Origin: Auricularia sp. M13 | Lineage: Eukaryota > Basidiomycota > Agaricomycetes > Auriculariales > Auriculariaceae | DNA: 64,000 nucleotides | Assembly: GCA_037042915.1 (NCBI GenBank) | Contig: CM073198.1 | Location: 1,736,001-1,800,000, forward strand | Direction: 5' to 3' | Part shown: piece by piece, positions 33,048-45,404 of the stretch | How the letters are laid out: the number at the start of each line of letters is the position of its first letter | Numbering within the stretch: position 1 is the stretch's first letter | Notes under the pieces: generated by a model | Seen by the model: only the letters and a program-made list of their open reading frames with translations | Database searches by the model: none | Told to the model about the DNA's origin: nothing | Made by a program: the position numbers and the translations under genes

Positions 33048-35526
33048 GTGCGAAAGCAGCAGTCGAATGCCGGCGCCAAACCGGCGTTGAACCGCGCCTC
33101 CAGCGGTTCCGCCGTCAAACTCGTCGAGCTCGACAATGCTCACTGCTCCCTCACAAGCCCAACAGCCATGCCATTGGCTGCTGGCTTTTTATGGAACCCT
33201 CGCATGATGATTCACATGACGGCCAGGGGGTATGCCACAGCTCAATTCATGCAACCAGAACCCTCGAAATACGCCCACGCTCCGATCATGGAGGCCAAGC
33301 ACTTTATGCTCCCCGAGCAGGGCACGTACGCTCACCACCCTGGTCGCTTCTTCTTTGTCAAGGATCGCGATAGTGGGAGTCTCTTCTCAGCGCCATACGA
33401 ACCAGCGCGCGCACCTGTAGACAGCTTCCGATTTGACATTAGCCCCAGTCTCATTCGCTGGGACATCTCCGCGCAGGGCGCCCGTGTCGACCTTCGCCTT
33501 TCGCTACCGGTCGACGATGCATGCGAGCTCTGGGAGGTTCGCCTGACCAACGTATCGACTACCAAGAAGCGCTTGAGCTTTTATCCTGCGTTTCCTCTTG
33601 GTCTCATCTCGTGGATGTACGTGTGACCTGCACTACCTGCTGCATTTACGGTACTGACATGAGAATCTGTCGATCAGGAACCAGTCAGCCACATACAATC
33701 GCGAACTGAACGCCATCGTCGCGGACTCCGTCACCCCGTACCAGAAGACGAAAGACTATTTCAAGAATAAGGACTTGAAGGACAAAGTCTATTTGCTTAG
33801 CGAACAGCAGCCAGAAAGCTACGAGACGCGCCAGACCGCCTTCGAAGGCGAGGGTGGCCTGCACAACCCCGATGCTATCACGGCGGAAATGATGTCTGGC
33901 GGCGACGCGTCGTACGAGAATCCCATAGCCGCGCTGCAATTCGACCACGAACTCGCGCCAGGCGAAACAACGACCCACCGTTTTCTATTCGGTCCTGCCT
34001 TTGACAAGGCCGAGATTGCGCGAATTAAGAACACTTACCTGTCCGCCTCCGCCTTCGCCAACACTCAGCGCGCTTTCGAGCAGTACATCACCTCCGGCCG
34101 TGGCGTCGTCCGCTCGGCGTCTCCAGACCCCCACTTTGACGCGTTCGTCAACACTTGGCTGCCGCGCCAAGTTTACTATCACGGCGACACCAACCGTCTG
34201 TCCACCGACCCGCAGACACGCAATTTCCTACAGGACGCGATCGGCAGCGTATATGTTGCCCCGGAGACGGCGCGCAAGACTTTGTTGAAGGCGCTCAGCC
34301 AACAGCATGAGAACGGCGCGCTGCCAGACGGTATCAAACTCTACGACGGCGCCGAGCTGAAGTACATCAACACGGTCCCGCACGTCGACCACTCGCTGTG
34401 GCTTGTCCTGTTTCTCGACGCCTACTTGAACGAGACCGACGATTACGCCGTTTTGGACGAGCTCGTCGAGGCGCAGGAGGACGGCAAGAAGCTGAGCGTG
34501 CGCGAGCGCACCGACAATGCGATGCGCTACTTGGTCGGCGCCGTCGACGAGCGCAACCTGCACTACATTCTCGAGGGCGACTGGAACGACCCGATGAACA
34601 TGGTCGGCTGGAAGGGCAAGGGCGTCTCGGGCTGGATGAGCCTGGCCTCCGCTTACGCGCTCAAGCTGTGGGCGGGCATCTGCGCCAACGAGGGCCGCGA
34701 CGGCAGCGAGTTTGCGGCGGGCGCGGACGGGCTCAACGCGGCGGTCAACAAGCACATGTGGGACGGCGACTGGTTCGGACGCGGTATCACGGACGACGGC
34801 GTGCTGTTCGGCGTCAAGATCGACGACGAGGGCAAGATCTACCTGAACCCGCAGAGCTTCGCGCTGATGAGCGGCGCGGCGGACAAGGACCAGGCCGAGC
34901 GCATCGTGCGCGCCGTCGAGCAGCACCTCGAGGGGCCGTACGGCGTCGAGATGCTGGGACCCGCCTACACGCACATGCGCGAGGACGTCGGCCGGCTGAC
35001 TCAGAAGTACCCCGGCGTCGCGGAGAACGGCTCCGTATACAACCACGCGGCGGCGTTCTACATCTTCGCGCTGTACGGCGCGGGCTACTCCGAGAAGGCC
35101 AACAGTCTCCTCCGGCGCATGCTGCCCGGGCCGGATCTGCAGGACTACCTCGTGCGCGGCCAGCTGCCCATCTTCGTGCCCAACTACTATCGCGGCGCGC
35201 ACAGGACAAACCCCAAGGCGGCCGGGCGCTCGAGCCACCTGTTCAACACGGGCACCGCGGCGTGGATGTATCGCTCCGTCGTCGAGGGCATGATGGGCTT
35301 GCGCGGCTGCCGCGCGGGCTTGCGCGTCGAGCCCAAGTTGCCCGCGGCCTGGCCGTCGGCGCGCGTGACGCGCCGGTTCCGCGGCGCGACGTTCGACGTG
35401 CACATCACTCGCGGCGCCAAGATCGGGGTCTCCTGCAACAGTAACACTGTGAGCGACGGCCTTATTACCGGCATAGAATCTGGGAAGACGTACCAGGTTG
35501 AGGTCGTGCTTCCCGAATCGCAATAG
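33048..35526 (+). CDS. GH94 glycoside phosphorylase, cellobionate/NdvB type
   Basis: Two exons (33048-33616, 33678-35526; 61-nt intron) give 805 aa, the usual GH94 length. There is no signal peptide, so it is intracellular. The N-terminal beta-sandwich carries [32 protein letters not shown] and [20 protein letters not shown], typical of fungal cellobionic-acid phosphorylase. The (alpha/alpha)6 catalytic domain carries VHSLW-like [14 protein letters not shown], the general-acid motif [46 protein letters not shown] and THLFNTGT-like [14 protein letters not shown]. The family phosphorolyses beta-linked disaccharides to a sugar-1-phosphate. Cellobionate is the favoured substrate by sequence, and chitobiose or cellobiose are alternatives. 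ATG 33048 was chosen as the first in frame; 33168 (MPLAAG) is another possibility. It is bacterial-like in origin as a family. Confidence 0.92.
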
Positions 35527-37059
35527 CTTGCGCGCCGTGTCGCACTGCAGTCGCACTCAGGCTGCTGTCATTATCTTGTATTGTTTCCGAGACGCGTATA
35601 TGGTGTGTGTAATGCAATAGACGCACGTTCATCTCCCTTCAGCCTAGTAGTAGCCTATATTCCGAGGCTGTGTCGAGGAGGCAGGTAACATTTTCGCAGC
35701 ACTCCCTCTGCAATATCAGCAAGCGGACGGGATTGCTGAGGGAGCTCGTCGCCCAGGATCATCCGGACGTTCAAGCACCGTAATTCGGACTTTCTATAAC
35801 GTCCCAGAGGATGCGAATCCCAAATTTTATGCTGTCCGTAGTCCTTCACCCTTCACTGCAAGGGGGTATGCGTGAATGCTCGGGAGTGCTGAAGCGCTGA
35901 AGCGCAGGCGACGAGCCAACAAAAGTTGGTACAGGAGCTTCTGAGTCCAATCATCAACAATACATGCCACCTTGAAACTGACCATCACGAGTACCCTCTC
36001 AGTACCATCCCACTCTATGTGGCAGGATCTGATAATCTAAGCTGGCTGGACCCTTTTGCCAGCGGGACAGTTGATTCCAACCGAATTCTTCACTTTGCAC
36101 CGTCAGCACACCACATTGCAACGCTGCGTCGATAGATTCGCCACTCCGAGCACCGGCTAGATGACAAAGCAGTTTCATTGACTGGAGAAGCTTCCTGCAC
36201 GGCGAATCATCAGAATGCCCTTCGTTCGTCGACGACCAATTCTCCGATGTGGTAACCTAGAGCGTGCGGGCCGATGAATTCTAGAATGGAATACTTCAGC
36301 AAGAAGAGACTCAGCTGGTGTGTTCAAGGCTGATGTAGCCCGGAGTGAGCCATGCTGCGAGCTCTGTGCTTCCTGTGAGCGGGATTGCGACACCGAATAC
36401 GAAGTTGACGTTGCTGTGATAGCATTGTCAAATCAGAAACGAAGGTCAACGCAACGACCGTAAGGCGTGCTATGCTGTACCGTTCGCCGAAGCGTCGTTA
36501 GTCAGTATACCGCGACGCAAAGAAACTAAGTACAAACCTACAGGAAAGCGCCGACGAGGGGCATGACGGCAATTTGCGACACTCTTCCCCGCACCATGAC
36601 CAGCTTGAATGCCCGACTGCAAAGACGGGAGCTCTTGCCCGCGTGCGCTCTGCTTTTCTCGAACCGCATTACGGAGCATCGATGCATGTGAATCAGTCCA
36701 AAGGCTTGGCATGAATCGCAGCAGATTTAGCAACAACTTCTTGACAGCTGCTTGACCGTGCATCGCCGGCGCATCGCTTGCATTATCAAATCTCATATCG
36801 GAGAACAGCACTAGTACTCATGGACGATCTTCCTTTTCCTATCAACCACGGTCGTTGCACATGCTCTGGTCTGTCGCGCTGGAGAAGAAGAACCCCTTTG
36901 CATGTCGCACGCCAGAGTTCTGAAAGCTGATGCTTGGATCGCGCAAAGTGTGCCCATTGGATCCGTCCATGCGCAGAGCTCGAGTACAAATACCTGTGTC
37001 GTGGCTCTCAGTTTTGGTCGTGCTCCCAGTACTCTCGGTTGTCACACACGTTGTCTACG
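35527..37059. other. Intergenic, no gene recognised
   Basis: Between GH94 and the subtilase. Only short unsupported frames are present, and no TATA box is convincing near the subtilase start. Confidence 0.5.
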
Positions 37060-38585
37060 ATGTTCGTCCTCAAGGCTGCCGTTGCCGCTGCTCTCGCCCT
37101 CGTCGCGTCCGCCGCTCCCTCCAAGCCTCTGCACACCGTGCAGACCTACGACGGCGCCGTCAAGCCGAACTCGTATATTGTCAAGCTCAAGGCCGACGTC
37201 AACAAGGACGAGCTTCTGGCTTCGCGTCCTGACATCGCGTCTGGCGTTACGCACCCTGAGTGGGATGCTGACCTCCTTAACGGCTTTGCCGGCTCCTTTG
37301 ACGCTGCTCAGCTGTTCGCTCTCCGCACCAGCGACAAGGTCGAGAGCATCTCTCAGGATGGCATCTTCACGATCCAGACCACGCAGTAAGTGGTCAAGAA
37401 CACAAGATGCAACCCAAGCTGACTCATACACTAGGACCGATGCCCCGTGGGGTCTCGGACGCCTCTCCTCCGAGAACGCCCTCTCTGGCTCCACGACGGC
37501 GTTGAACTACACTTACACTTACGACGACGCTGGCCGTGGCAGCGGTGTCGACATCTACATTGTCGGTGAGTACTGTCTTCCTCCGTTACCCCTCCAAGCT
37601 TGACATCGAATTCGCAGACACCGGCGTCAACATCCAGCACGTGAGTTTTAATATTCCACTTGATGCCGTCGGTTGACATGTTTCCCTTCTTAGGTCGAGT
37701 TCGGAGGCCGTGCTACTTTCGGCTTCGCTGCCAGCAGTCTCCCGCAGGTTGACGACCACGGCCACGGCACTCACGTCGCGTTAGTATTCCGTGTGTCATA
37801 TCGCGCAGAGCCTGATTGAACTCAGGGGCATTGCTGCCGGCGCTCGCTTCGGTGTGGCTAAGGACGCCAACATCATCGCCGTGAAGGTGCTTAACAGCGG
37901 CGGGTAAGCCAAGTCTTCTGGATCCCGGCACGGGTTCTAACAGTTCTGTAGGAGCGGCACCCTCGCCGATGTTGTCTCGGGCTTCAACTACGTTCTGACT
38001 GCCGCTCGCGCATCTGGCCGCCCGTCGATCGCCAGCGCGTCCCTTGGTGGTGGTGTACGTTCGGCCTAGATTCCCAGTCCTTCCATACTAACTACTTTTC
38101 AAGGCCTCCACCCCCATCGATGACTCCGTCGCCGCGCTCACCGACGCCGGCGTCCACGTCGTCGTCGCTGCTGGCAACTCGAACGTCAACGCCGCCAACA
38201 CCTCGCCTGCCCGCGTCCCGAGCGCCATCACGGTCGGTGCCATCACCATCGGCGATGCTAAGGCCTCGTTCTCCAACTACGGCCCGATCCTCGACATCCA
38301 CGCGCCCGGTGTTGACGTGAGGAGCTCTTAGCAATAAACATTCACGCGTGAGACTCATCGTGCCCATAGATCACCAGCGCCTTCATTGGCTCCACCACCG
38401 CCACCCACGTCTACTCCGGCACCTCGCAGGCGACGCCCCATGTCTCCGGCCTCGCCGCCGTCTGGATCTCGCTCAACGGCAATACCTCGCCCGCCGAGCT
38501 CATCAGCTCGCTCTGGTCGCAAGATGGGAAGATCTCGGGTCTTCCGACTGGCACCGTCAACCGCCTCGCTCACTCCCCGGCGTAG
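37060..38585 (+). CDS. Secreted subtilisin-like serine protease (S8, proteinase K family)
   Basis: A signal peptide (MFVLKAAVAAALALVASAAP) is followed by an I9 propeptide (NSYIVKLKADVNKDELL to VESISQDGIF) and the mature enzyme from about TDAPWGLGRLS. The catalytic triad is visible: Asp in DIYIVDTGVNIQH, His in DDHGHGTHVAG and Ser in YSGTSQATPHVSGLAAV, with the oxyanion Asn in VVAAGNSN. GTSQATP replaces the usual GTSMATP. There are about eight short exons. One is only 23 nt (ACACCGGC...CAGCAC, near 37617-37639) and carries the triad Asp region DTGVNIQH. The protein ends NRLAHSPA. It probably digests extracellular protein. Confidence 0.95.
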
Positions 38586-39354
38586 AATGTCACGCATACG
38601 CATGTTGTACGAACTCAATGTTTCATTACCATCCACTCTTCCTTGGTTCATTCGGGAATAGAAGGTCTTTGTTAAGTAGAAAGCTTTGTGTCATCGTATG
38701 ATTTCAAGGAAACTCGCATGAGTTAGAGCGACTTAGTCTACACTGTGATGCTCAGGTATTCCGAAAGTCTCTCGACAAGCCTGGCGGGGCTTCGGAGTTG
38801 TCTTGTGGCTCCCGACGGTTATTGCAATGATTACTAGACGGAGTGAACTTCAGCTTTTGTAGCTAATTTATTGAGGACGAAGAGCGGCCATTCAGGTCGA
38901 TCTGAGCGGGCCTGGTTAATGCTCGAGTAATGGTTGAAGCCGGGCCGAGTTGCGGTCTGCCGTCGCCGGATCTATATTTTCGTTTACTCCGCTTATCGTT
39001 TCTTGGACTCGTACCGTCACTAGCGCCGCTCATGAGGACAGTGGTACGCCTAATAGCTCAGTACTGCGCGCACTGGGCTTAATTGCTGCATTGCGGCTGC
39101 TTTCATCCTCTCACAGCTATCGGAGACCATCATTGGGTCTGAGCTTCATCGCTCACGCTCGACGACCGTGCTCACCCTTAAGCGCAGGCTCAGCCACATG
39201 CGGTAGTGCGTGATATTATTCTATCTCTGGGCTCACTACTCACATTATGCTTAGAGTCGTCTGGGCTGCATAGAATGCCTCATGTTGTGGCCGTCTGCGG
39301 GCCTGCTGCTCGCTCCGTCCGACCACGACCCCGTAATAAATCCAACTGACGGCT
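38586..39354. other. Intergenic, no gene recognised
   Basis: 3' flank of the subtilase and 5' flank of the F-box gene; the latter's first coding exon may lie here but could not be placed. Confidence 0.5.
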
Positions 39355-41142
39355 TTGACTAGGATCCAGCCATTCCGGTTGCTTGCGCTGCCAGAAGAGC
39401 TCCTGACCCACATCCTTGCTCAATTGGACCACACATCGCTGTTGCGCTGCTCGCAGACTTGCTCCTTTCTCAAGAACCACATTCGGAACTCCCTCATCCT
39501 CCAATATCACATCGAGCTAGCACGTGACAGTCTCAAACCGGTTGGCAATGCGCGGCACAGCACAGCAGAGGCCATGGCTCACCTGCAGCGGCGACGGCGG
39601 GCATGGGCGACCGTAGAGCCGACGTGGACGGCACGCGTCTCGCTAGACGGTGATTGCCATGCGTACGAACTCGTCGGCGGCGTTTTCGGCAAGGCCATGA
39701 GCGCCGGTGGCACGGTGTTCGCTGCCTCGCGCACCCTGGCGTTCTTCGCATTCCCTGACGGCAGTGCCCCTGAAGGGACCAGTCCGCATCTTTTGCGCCG
39801 CGAAGACATAGGCTTGTCAATTCGCGACTTCGCCATTGACCCTGGTCAGGACCTGCTCGTGCTGGTACAAACGGAAAATCTGGTCCAAGGCGCCTCGTGG
39901 GTGTTTTGCATTGTCCCATGCTGATTAAATTGCTCACACTGACCTCCAGAGGCTCGTCGGATTCATTCCTTCTGAGCGTGCACTTGCGCAATATGTCGCG
40001 CAATTTGACGCACCCGCATGCGGCTCACGCGACTCTGCAGCAAACATTCGCTGCGGCCATGTCTGCGCTCGTGATCCACATAGCGGGCGATGTCGTCGCT
40101 GTCTTTGGATGGGTTTTCTCGAGTCCACACTTGCTCATATGGAACTGGCGGAAGGGCTGCTTGCTCGTTTCGTTTGCGCTGGACGGCGTTGTGGGCCAGT
40201 TCGACGACTTCACGCTTCTTTCGCACGATACCTTCCTCCTGACGCGCTTGTCTCCTCATGGGTCACTCGAGCTATTCCGCTTCGCAACCGACACTGCCGG
40301 CCTCAACCCCCCACCGGACCCGACCCACCTCATTACGCTCCTTCTACCTGAGCTTGCCCCGGGCTCAACTTACTTCTACGTCGGCGCGCACACGGGACCG
40401 TTCCTCACGCCGCAAGAGGACGCGTACGCGCCGCTGCGTAGCCTGCAGCCATTCACGCACGACTTTTCGACGGCACGCACGCGCAAGAACCGCATCGTCG
40501 TGCTGAGCGTGTCCGTGCGCCCGCCGGGTGTGGCGGCAGGGACGCCGTTCACCGTCTTCGTGCACGCCGAGGCGCTGCTGCGCCTTGTGCCCGGGCGCGC
40601 GGGCGGCACGGGCGGGTACGCGGAACCCGACGCGGCCTGCTGCTTCCTCACGCGCGACCACCAGCGCGCACGCGAGGCCAAGGGCCCCGCGCTACCGTGG
40701 GCGGCGTGGGGTCCGCCGCGCACGCGCTGGACGGACGACGTGCACCAGCCGCAATGGCTGCGCTACGTGCACGGCGCGCGCTTCGTGCGCGCCGCCGAGG
40801 AGGACGAGAGCCCGCTGGACCCGCAGTGCAAGGGCGCGTTCGCCCTGCTCGAGTTCGATGTAGACCCGCACGAGAAGGGCAACTGCTTGCGCCCGGACGT
40901 CGTTGTCGAGGACACCATTGTCGAGGCTGATGACCTGTTCGCGGAAGATGTGCACAGCAGGCTGCCGTATCGTGAGACGATCCGCGGGACGGATGTCGCG
41001 TATTCTGGATATATGATCGACGAGGACCGTGTTATGGGCTTGATTGTGCGTATCATTCTGTCCAGTGTGTGCAAACGACTAATGGCTCTTCCAGGTTGAT
41101 CAGACGGGAAACCTGACCGGAATCGACGCAATGATATTCTGA
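39355..41142 (+). CDS. F-box protein with a beta-propeller-like C-terminal region
   Basis: The N-terminal F-box reads FRLLALPEELLTHILAQLDH followed by TSLLRCSQTCSFLKNHI. It likely recruits a substrate to an SCF ubiquitin ligase via SKP1. The C-terminal about 500 residues have repeated beta-strand patterns (VAVFGWVFSSPHLLIWNW, TLLSHDTFLLTRLSPHGSLE, RIVVLSVSVRPPG), suggesting a propeller-like fold. Exon 1 ends at 39896 (donor gtgggt), and exon 2 starts at 39950, giving QGAS/GSSDSFLLSVHL. A last intron joins VMGLI to VDQTGNLTGIDAMIF. The true start is unresolved: the open frame begins at TTG 39355 just inside a possible acceptor (tgactag), so an upstream exon with the ATG is likely. Confidence 0.75.
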
Positions 41143-41770
41143 GGATGGAGGCATAGACTGACAGGTACATTTTGCTTTTTCGCTTTCGATTTTGTAAACC
41201 ACTGCACGGACGGGATCGTCTTGGAGGGGAAGCCTGGTGTAGGATATGTAAATGCAAGCCTTGGTCCGTAACAACACGCATCGAGTTTTCTCGTACCTCA
41301 TTTGATGTGTGCGTCGCTGTTCATTCTGCACGGAAGAGGGTCACCTGCAGCGGTCCGCAGGGGCTGGAAGGAGGTATTTTATCGAAGCAAACGTTTTCGG
41401 GCGGAGTTGCAGAGCGCGAATTCTTCGGTATTCCATCGCCATTGATATTGTAGCGACAACGGCTGAACCTGTAGCTTTCGATTTGCTATGTTTTCCAAGG
41501 AAATATAATTCACCACGTTTTCCATATTTAAGTACCTGTTGAATATAGACTTGGTAACAAACTCGCTCGCGGGAACTTCGGGCATATCGACCGTCGACTA
41601 CAATAGTGACAATACCGAAATTTGCATTGTGTGTGTGCCCCCCTTGTCATCGATCGCTACGATCCGCTTGTCCTGAAGTTTTTCTGGTTTGAAAACGTGG
41701 TCCGCGGATTGCCGATTGCTCTGCTTGCCGTCTCCCTCCGCTTTCGGTGTACTTCACTCGAGGATTTTTG
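41143..41770. other. Intergenic, no gene recognised
   Basis: Between two F-box genes. Nothing supported. Confidence 0.5.
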
Positions 41771-42778
41771 ATGTCCAGCGCTACTAGTCTGCCTGTCGAG
41801 CTCGCTGAACAGATCATTCGGCTCGCGTGGACTGATGCTCGCCCTTGGCTTGCACGCCGCCGTGACCATCTTGCGTTCTCCCTAGTCTCCCGTACATGGA
41901 ACGAGATCTTAGGTCGCGTGGGGTTGCAGTATCTGCATGCCGATCTATATTCTCTGGACACTCTGAAGCAACGGTTGCAAGCTCATCAAGACGATGCAAT
42001 TGACTCAAGGCCGCGCGGACACCTGTGTCGTTTTGCTGCATTCAGAATCGACTACGATTGGGACGAGGCCGAGGGCTTCCTTTACCGCGCAAGCGAGGTC
42101 TTTGCGCGAGCTCCCTGCGTGACTCACGTCCTGTTCGACTTCAGACCGATCCACCAGGAGCAAGATCCATATATCGACATCGCACTCCGGGCGCTCGCAC
42201 ACGCGCCGGCCACGTTAACCGGGCTGGACGTCGTCTGCGGCTGTCCGTCCGTTCCATTTGGTCAATCAGTAGCCACTTCACGGCAAATGCGCACCTCGTT
42301 CCCGAACATCCTCCGACTCTCCATGGACTGCGACGACGTCGTGTTCGTGCTGGACATGGTCGCCCGGTGCCCGAACATCACCTCTCTGCGGCTCACATGC
42401 GCCTACGGCGCCCTGGCACGCGTGCAGGCCCTCACGCCTCACCTGCACACTCTCACGCTCTACGTCGGCCCGCACCCGCGTGTCCGCCTGTCCAGCCACG
42501 GGTCATTCACCTGGAAGCGCTCGCCCCTAGAGAACTGGCAGCTGGCCGCCGCCATCTGCGACCGCGTCCTCTTCAACCAGTCGTCCGCGACTGCATCCCG
42601 CCTGCTGGAGCTCGAATTTACGCGCCCGTGGAGTATTTCGGAGGCGGACATCCAGGCTCTTGCTGCCGCGTGCAAAAATACCGGTGTCCGGGTTCAATGC
42701 GTCCCTCTCACCTCCGCGGAGGCACCATGCTTTCATTCCCGGTTTTTGACGCCTGGTCAAGAGAGCAACATTCCTTAA
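41771..42778 (+). CDS. F-box-like/LRR-like protein, intronless
   Basis: A single 335-codon frame from ATG 41771. The F-box-like N-terminus reads SLPVELAEQIIRLAWTDARP to FSLVSRTWNEIL. The rest has irregular leucine-rich strands (ITSLRLTCAYGALARVQALT, HLHTLTLYVGPHP, ASRLLELEFTRPW). This fits the large Agaricomycete F-box family, probably substrate receptors of SCF ligases with unknown targets. The upstream in-frame GTG (41747) is not used as a start. Confidence 0.78.
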   Translation: MSSATSLPVELAEQIIRLAWTDARPWLARRRDHLAFSLVSRTWNEILGRVGLQYLHADLYSLDTLKQRLQAHQDDAIDSRPRGHLCRFAAFRIDYDWDEAEGFLYRASEVFARAPCVTHVLFDFRPIHQEQDPYIDIALRALAHAPATLTGLDVVCGCPSVPFGQSVATSRQMRTSFPNILRLSMDCDDVVFVLDMVARCPNITSLRLTCAYGALARVQALTPHLHTLTLYVGPHPRVRLSSHGSFTWKRSPLENWQLAAAICDRVLFNQSSATASRLLELEFTRPWSISEADIQALAAACKNTGVRVQCVPLTSAEAPCFHSRFLTPGQESNIP

Positions 42779-43042
42779 AGGCGATGGTTTGTCCTTCCCA
42801 GTATTTCGGCTGGATAGCTATAGATGTTGTTTTATTGCGGCCATAAAGACAGAACAAAGTACAGACCGCAATTCTAGCTGGTTGATCGCCCTTGCTTGCA
42901 AAGTCACAGCCGTCTCAGCCTACATAGTCAGCATCTCTCTGCAGTGATTCCTCTCAGTGCAAAAAGGCAGAAATCAATTTTGAAAGGCAAAGTGCCGCTG
43001 GCGCTCTATTCCATTTCCCGGAATCTACGACGTACGTGCGCT

Positions 43043-44404
43043 TCAGGACGCAAGAGGTGTGCCGCCTACAGCGATAGGCCGCGTATCCGTCTGGTCGCTA
43101 GCAAGATGCGCCTTGTACTGCTCCAAACTCTCCAGAGTGATGTTGTACCCCCCGCACACGATAAACACCACGGTCTTCTTCCCGACCGTTCCCTGTGCGT
43201 TGAAGAGCTTGCTAGCCAGACGCGGTTCAAATGCTGGCACGAGAGCGGCGGAACATGCTAGTTCCACCAGGATCTTGTGCTCGTCTACACAGTATCTCAC
43301 AAGATCAGCGCTCGACCGACATTTTCGAATGATTGCGCACTAGCAAATGCAATCGCAGCCTGCATGGCGTTCTCGTCAGTCAACACGACGGGAGTGACCC
43401 CTCCCGGATGTGCGAGTGCCAGCTTGAGTATACCAAGTGACGGCGAGCGTGCTCCAAGCGAGCGAGCGAGCGAGGTGATAGCGTCTTGCGTGGCGAGATG
43501 GGGTCCAGAGGGTTCGGGACGTGATGCTTTGAAATCCTCTGGAAGCTTGTAGTCGGATACCGTGTTGAGGAGAAGAGAATGATAGAAACACGAAGCGCCG
43601 TGTGTCTCCAATGCCACAATTGGGACTGCCCGCTCGTGAGCTTGCATATCGCGATGACGCTGGTATTGCCCACCATTCGACCATCCCGAATTGGTGCACC
43701 CGGTGATGATGCCACCTAAGAGCCCGCCGCCGCCTACGGCACAGAGAATTGCGTCGGGGGTCGTCCCTTCTGGCAGTTGTTCCGCGATCTCCGAGACGAG
43801 CGATGCATGGCCTTCCCAAACCCATTCATGATCTACAGCATATGAGACTTGTACGAGGGGAAAAAATTGCGTCTTTGAACTCACCATAGGCCGGCACCAT
43901 AACCTTGACCCTCAATAACGCGCGTCAGACTGTCGTTGAACTCCCCATGAACAGACGACGCACTGATCGCGGTCGTCCTCGAGGAACGACTGAGCCTCGC
44001 GCAAAGAAGCGAGATAGTCTTCTCCAGAGAGATGCACATCTGCGCCCTGTCGCTCAACGTAGGCCACAACGCTGGCGGGCGTGACGACAGGCATGAAGGT
44101 GCTGCACCGCACTCCGACCGCGCGGGCTGCACACGCCGCGGCGATGGCAGCGTTTCCTCCCGACGCGATGACCAAATGAGCAGAACTGCCCTTGTCGCGC
44201 TTGACTTTCTGTACGAAGTGCGACATCCCGCGGTACTTGAACGAGTGCGACGGTTGCAGTGTCTGCGGTTGGTCAAAATTATAGAAAAATTGGGATATAT
44301 GGGCAACTGACATCGAGCTTGAGATACGCCTCACATCCTATAGCTTTGGAAATACTGTCTGAGCGCACGAGCGGCGTCTTCGTCCACAACGGTGACAGCG
44401 CCAT
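43043..44404 (-). CDS. L-serine/L-threonine dehydratase (PLP fold type II)
   Basis: Start MALSPLWTKTPLVRSDSISK. Intron removal gives GCEAYLKLDTLQPSHSFKYRG, with the PLP-binding Lys in SFKYRG. The phosphate loop SGGNAA (in VIASGGNAAIAAACAARAVG) and the Gly-rich cofactor loop CAVGGGGLLGG follow. A 54-nt intron ending ttgag joins DRDQ to VKVMVPAY, and the next joins AY to DHEWVWEGHASLV. C-terminal blocks are TVGKKTVVFIVCGGYNIT and SLEQYKAHLA. It deaminates serine or threonine to pyruvate or 2-oxobutyrate plus ammonia; family members (CHA1-like) serve amino-acid catabolism. No breaks were seen. Confidence 0.9.
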
Positions 44405-45404
44405 CCAAGTTGATTACCGATCAGTTACCGATGAACACGGGCCGGTCCCCGTCCACATACCAAAAACGGATGTCAATCGATCCGTGATCTTCAGGAGCGA
44501 GCAGAGGCCGGCTCCCTGGCGCCGGATATATATTCTTTAGCAGTCTGAATACCCAATGACTGTGCGAGTATGGCTCGTTGAGTATAATCACAGTTCATTT
44601 GCTTGACCCCAACTGTCCAACTATCCTGTAGACAGCAACACCTCGCAGCAACACCACCGGAAGTTGGCCGGAAGCCTTGTAGCTGGTTAGAAAACAAGAT
44701 GCATGAGTTTGGGCATGAGAAACTCGAGTTGACCTTGGCAAATTGTGGATGCTTCAGCGTCGCCCACTTTGCCAGCGGCGCCAGTTAAAGGCAGTCGTTA
44801 GCAAGACCTTCGGACAGTATGAGAATATTGCTAGGCACTGGAAGTAACCTGGAAGCTGCCTTCGAGTAGGCAGTTGCCTGGGCAGCCTCGCGGGATGAAT
44901 AATGAATCGTGATACAAGGCGGTTCGACCGCTCGATGAGCTCAGAGCTGCTTCCAGCGGTGTTAGGAGCCGCGATAGGGACGTAAGTAAGTAGGACGGCG
45001 AATTCTTGCTATAGCATAGAGCTCTTTGTGTAAGCTCGCATGCTTGAGATATGTCTGAAAATGAGCTCGGTAGCCCGAACGGTGCAGGAGTTCCTGGTCC
45101 GTGAGTGCCCGCACGGTGAGATCATTGGGACGAGCAGTCCGGGATTTTTAGCAGTAAATTCGAATTTCGTGTGCTTTGGATCTATCTGCTTGTGATCTTG
45201 GGCTGAAGTGTTGTTCCCTGAAACGAATATCCCTGTCCTGACGTGGACTCATAGACCTGGCGCGCAGTGTAGTAAGCAAAAATATGCTTCAGCGCTGACA
45301 CGTATCGCGCGCCAGAAGTACGAGCGTGTACGCCATCTGAAAAAAGTGTCGGAGGAGCCACGTGTGCGGAGAAAGCGCGTGTAGCGGAGTTTCCCAATCT
45401 TAGA
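44405..45404. other. Intergenic, no gene recognised
   Basis: Divergent spacer between the dehydratase and ALG7. No feature could be supported. Confidence 0.5.

Noticed and set aside
34228-35556. 442-codon open frame antisense to the GH94 gene
   Set aside because: GC-rich codon usage of the real gene leaves the opposite frame open. The translation is biased in composition, with no family motif.
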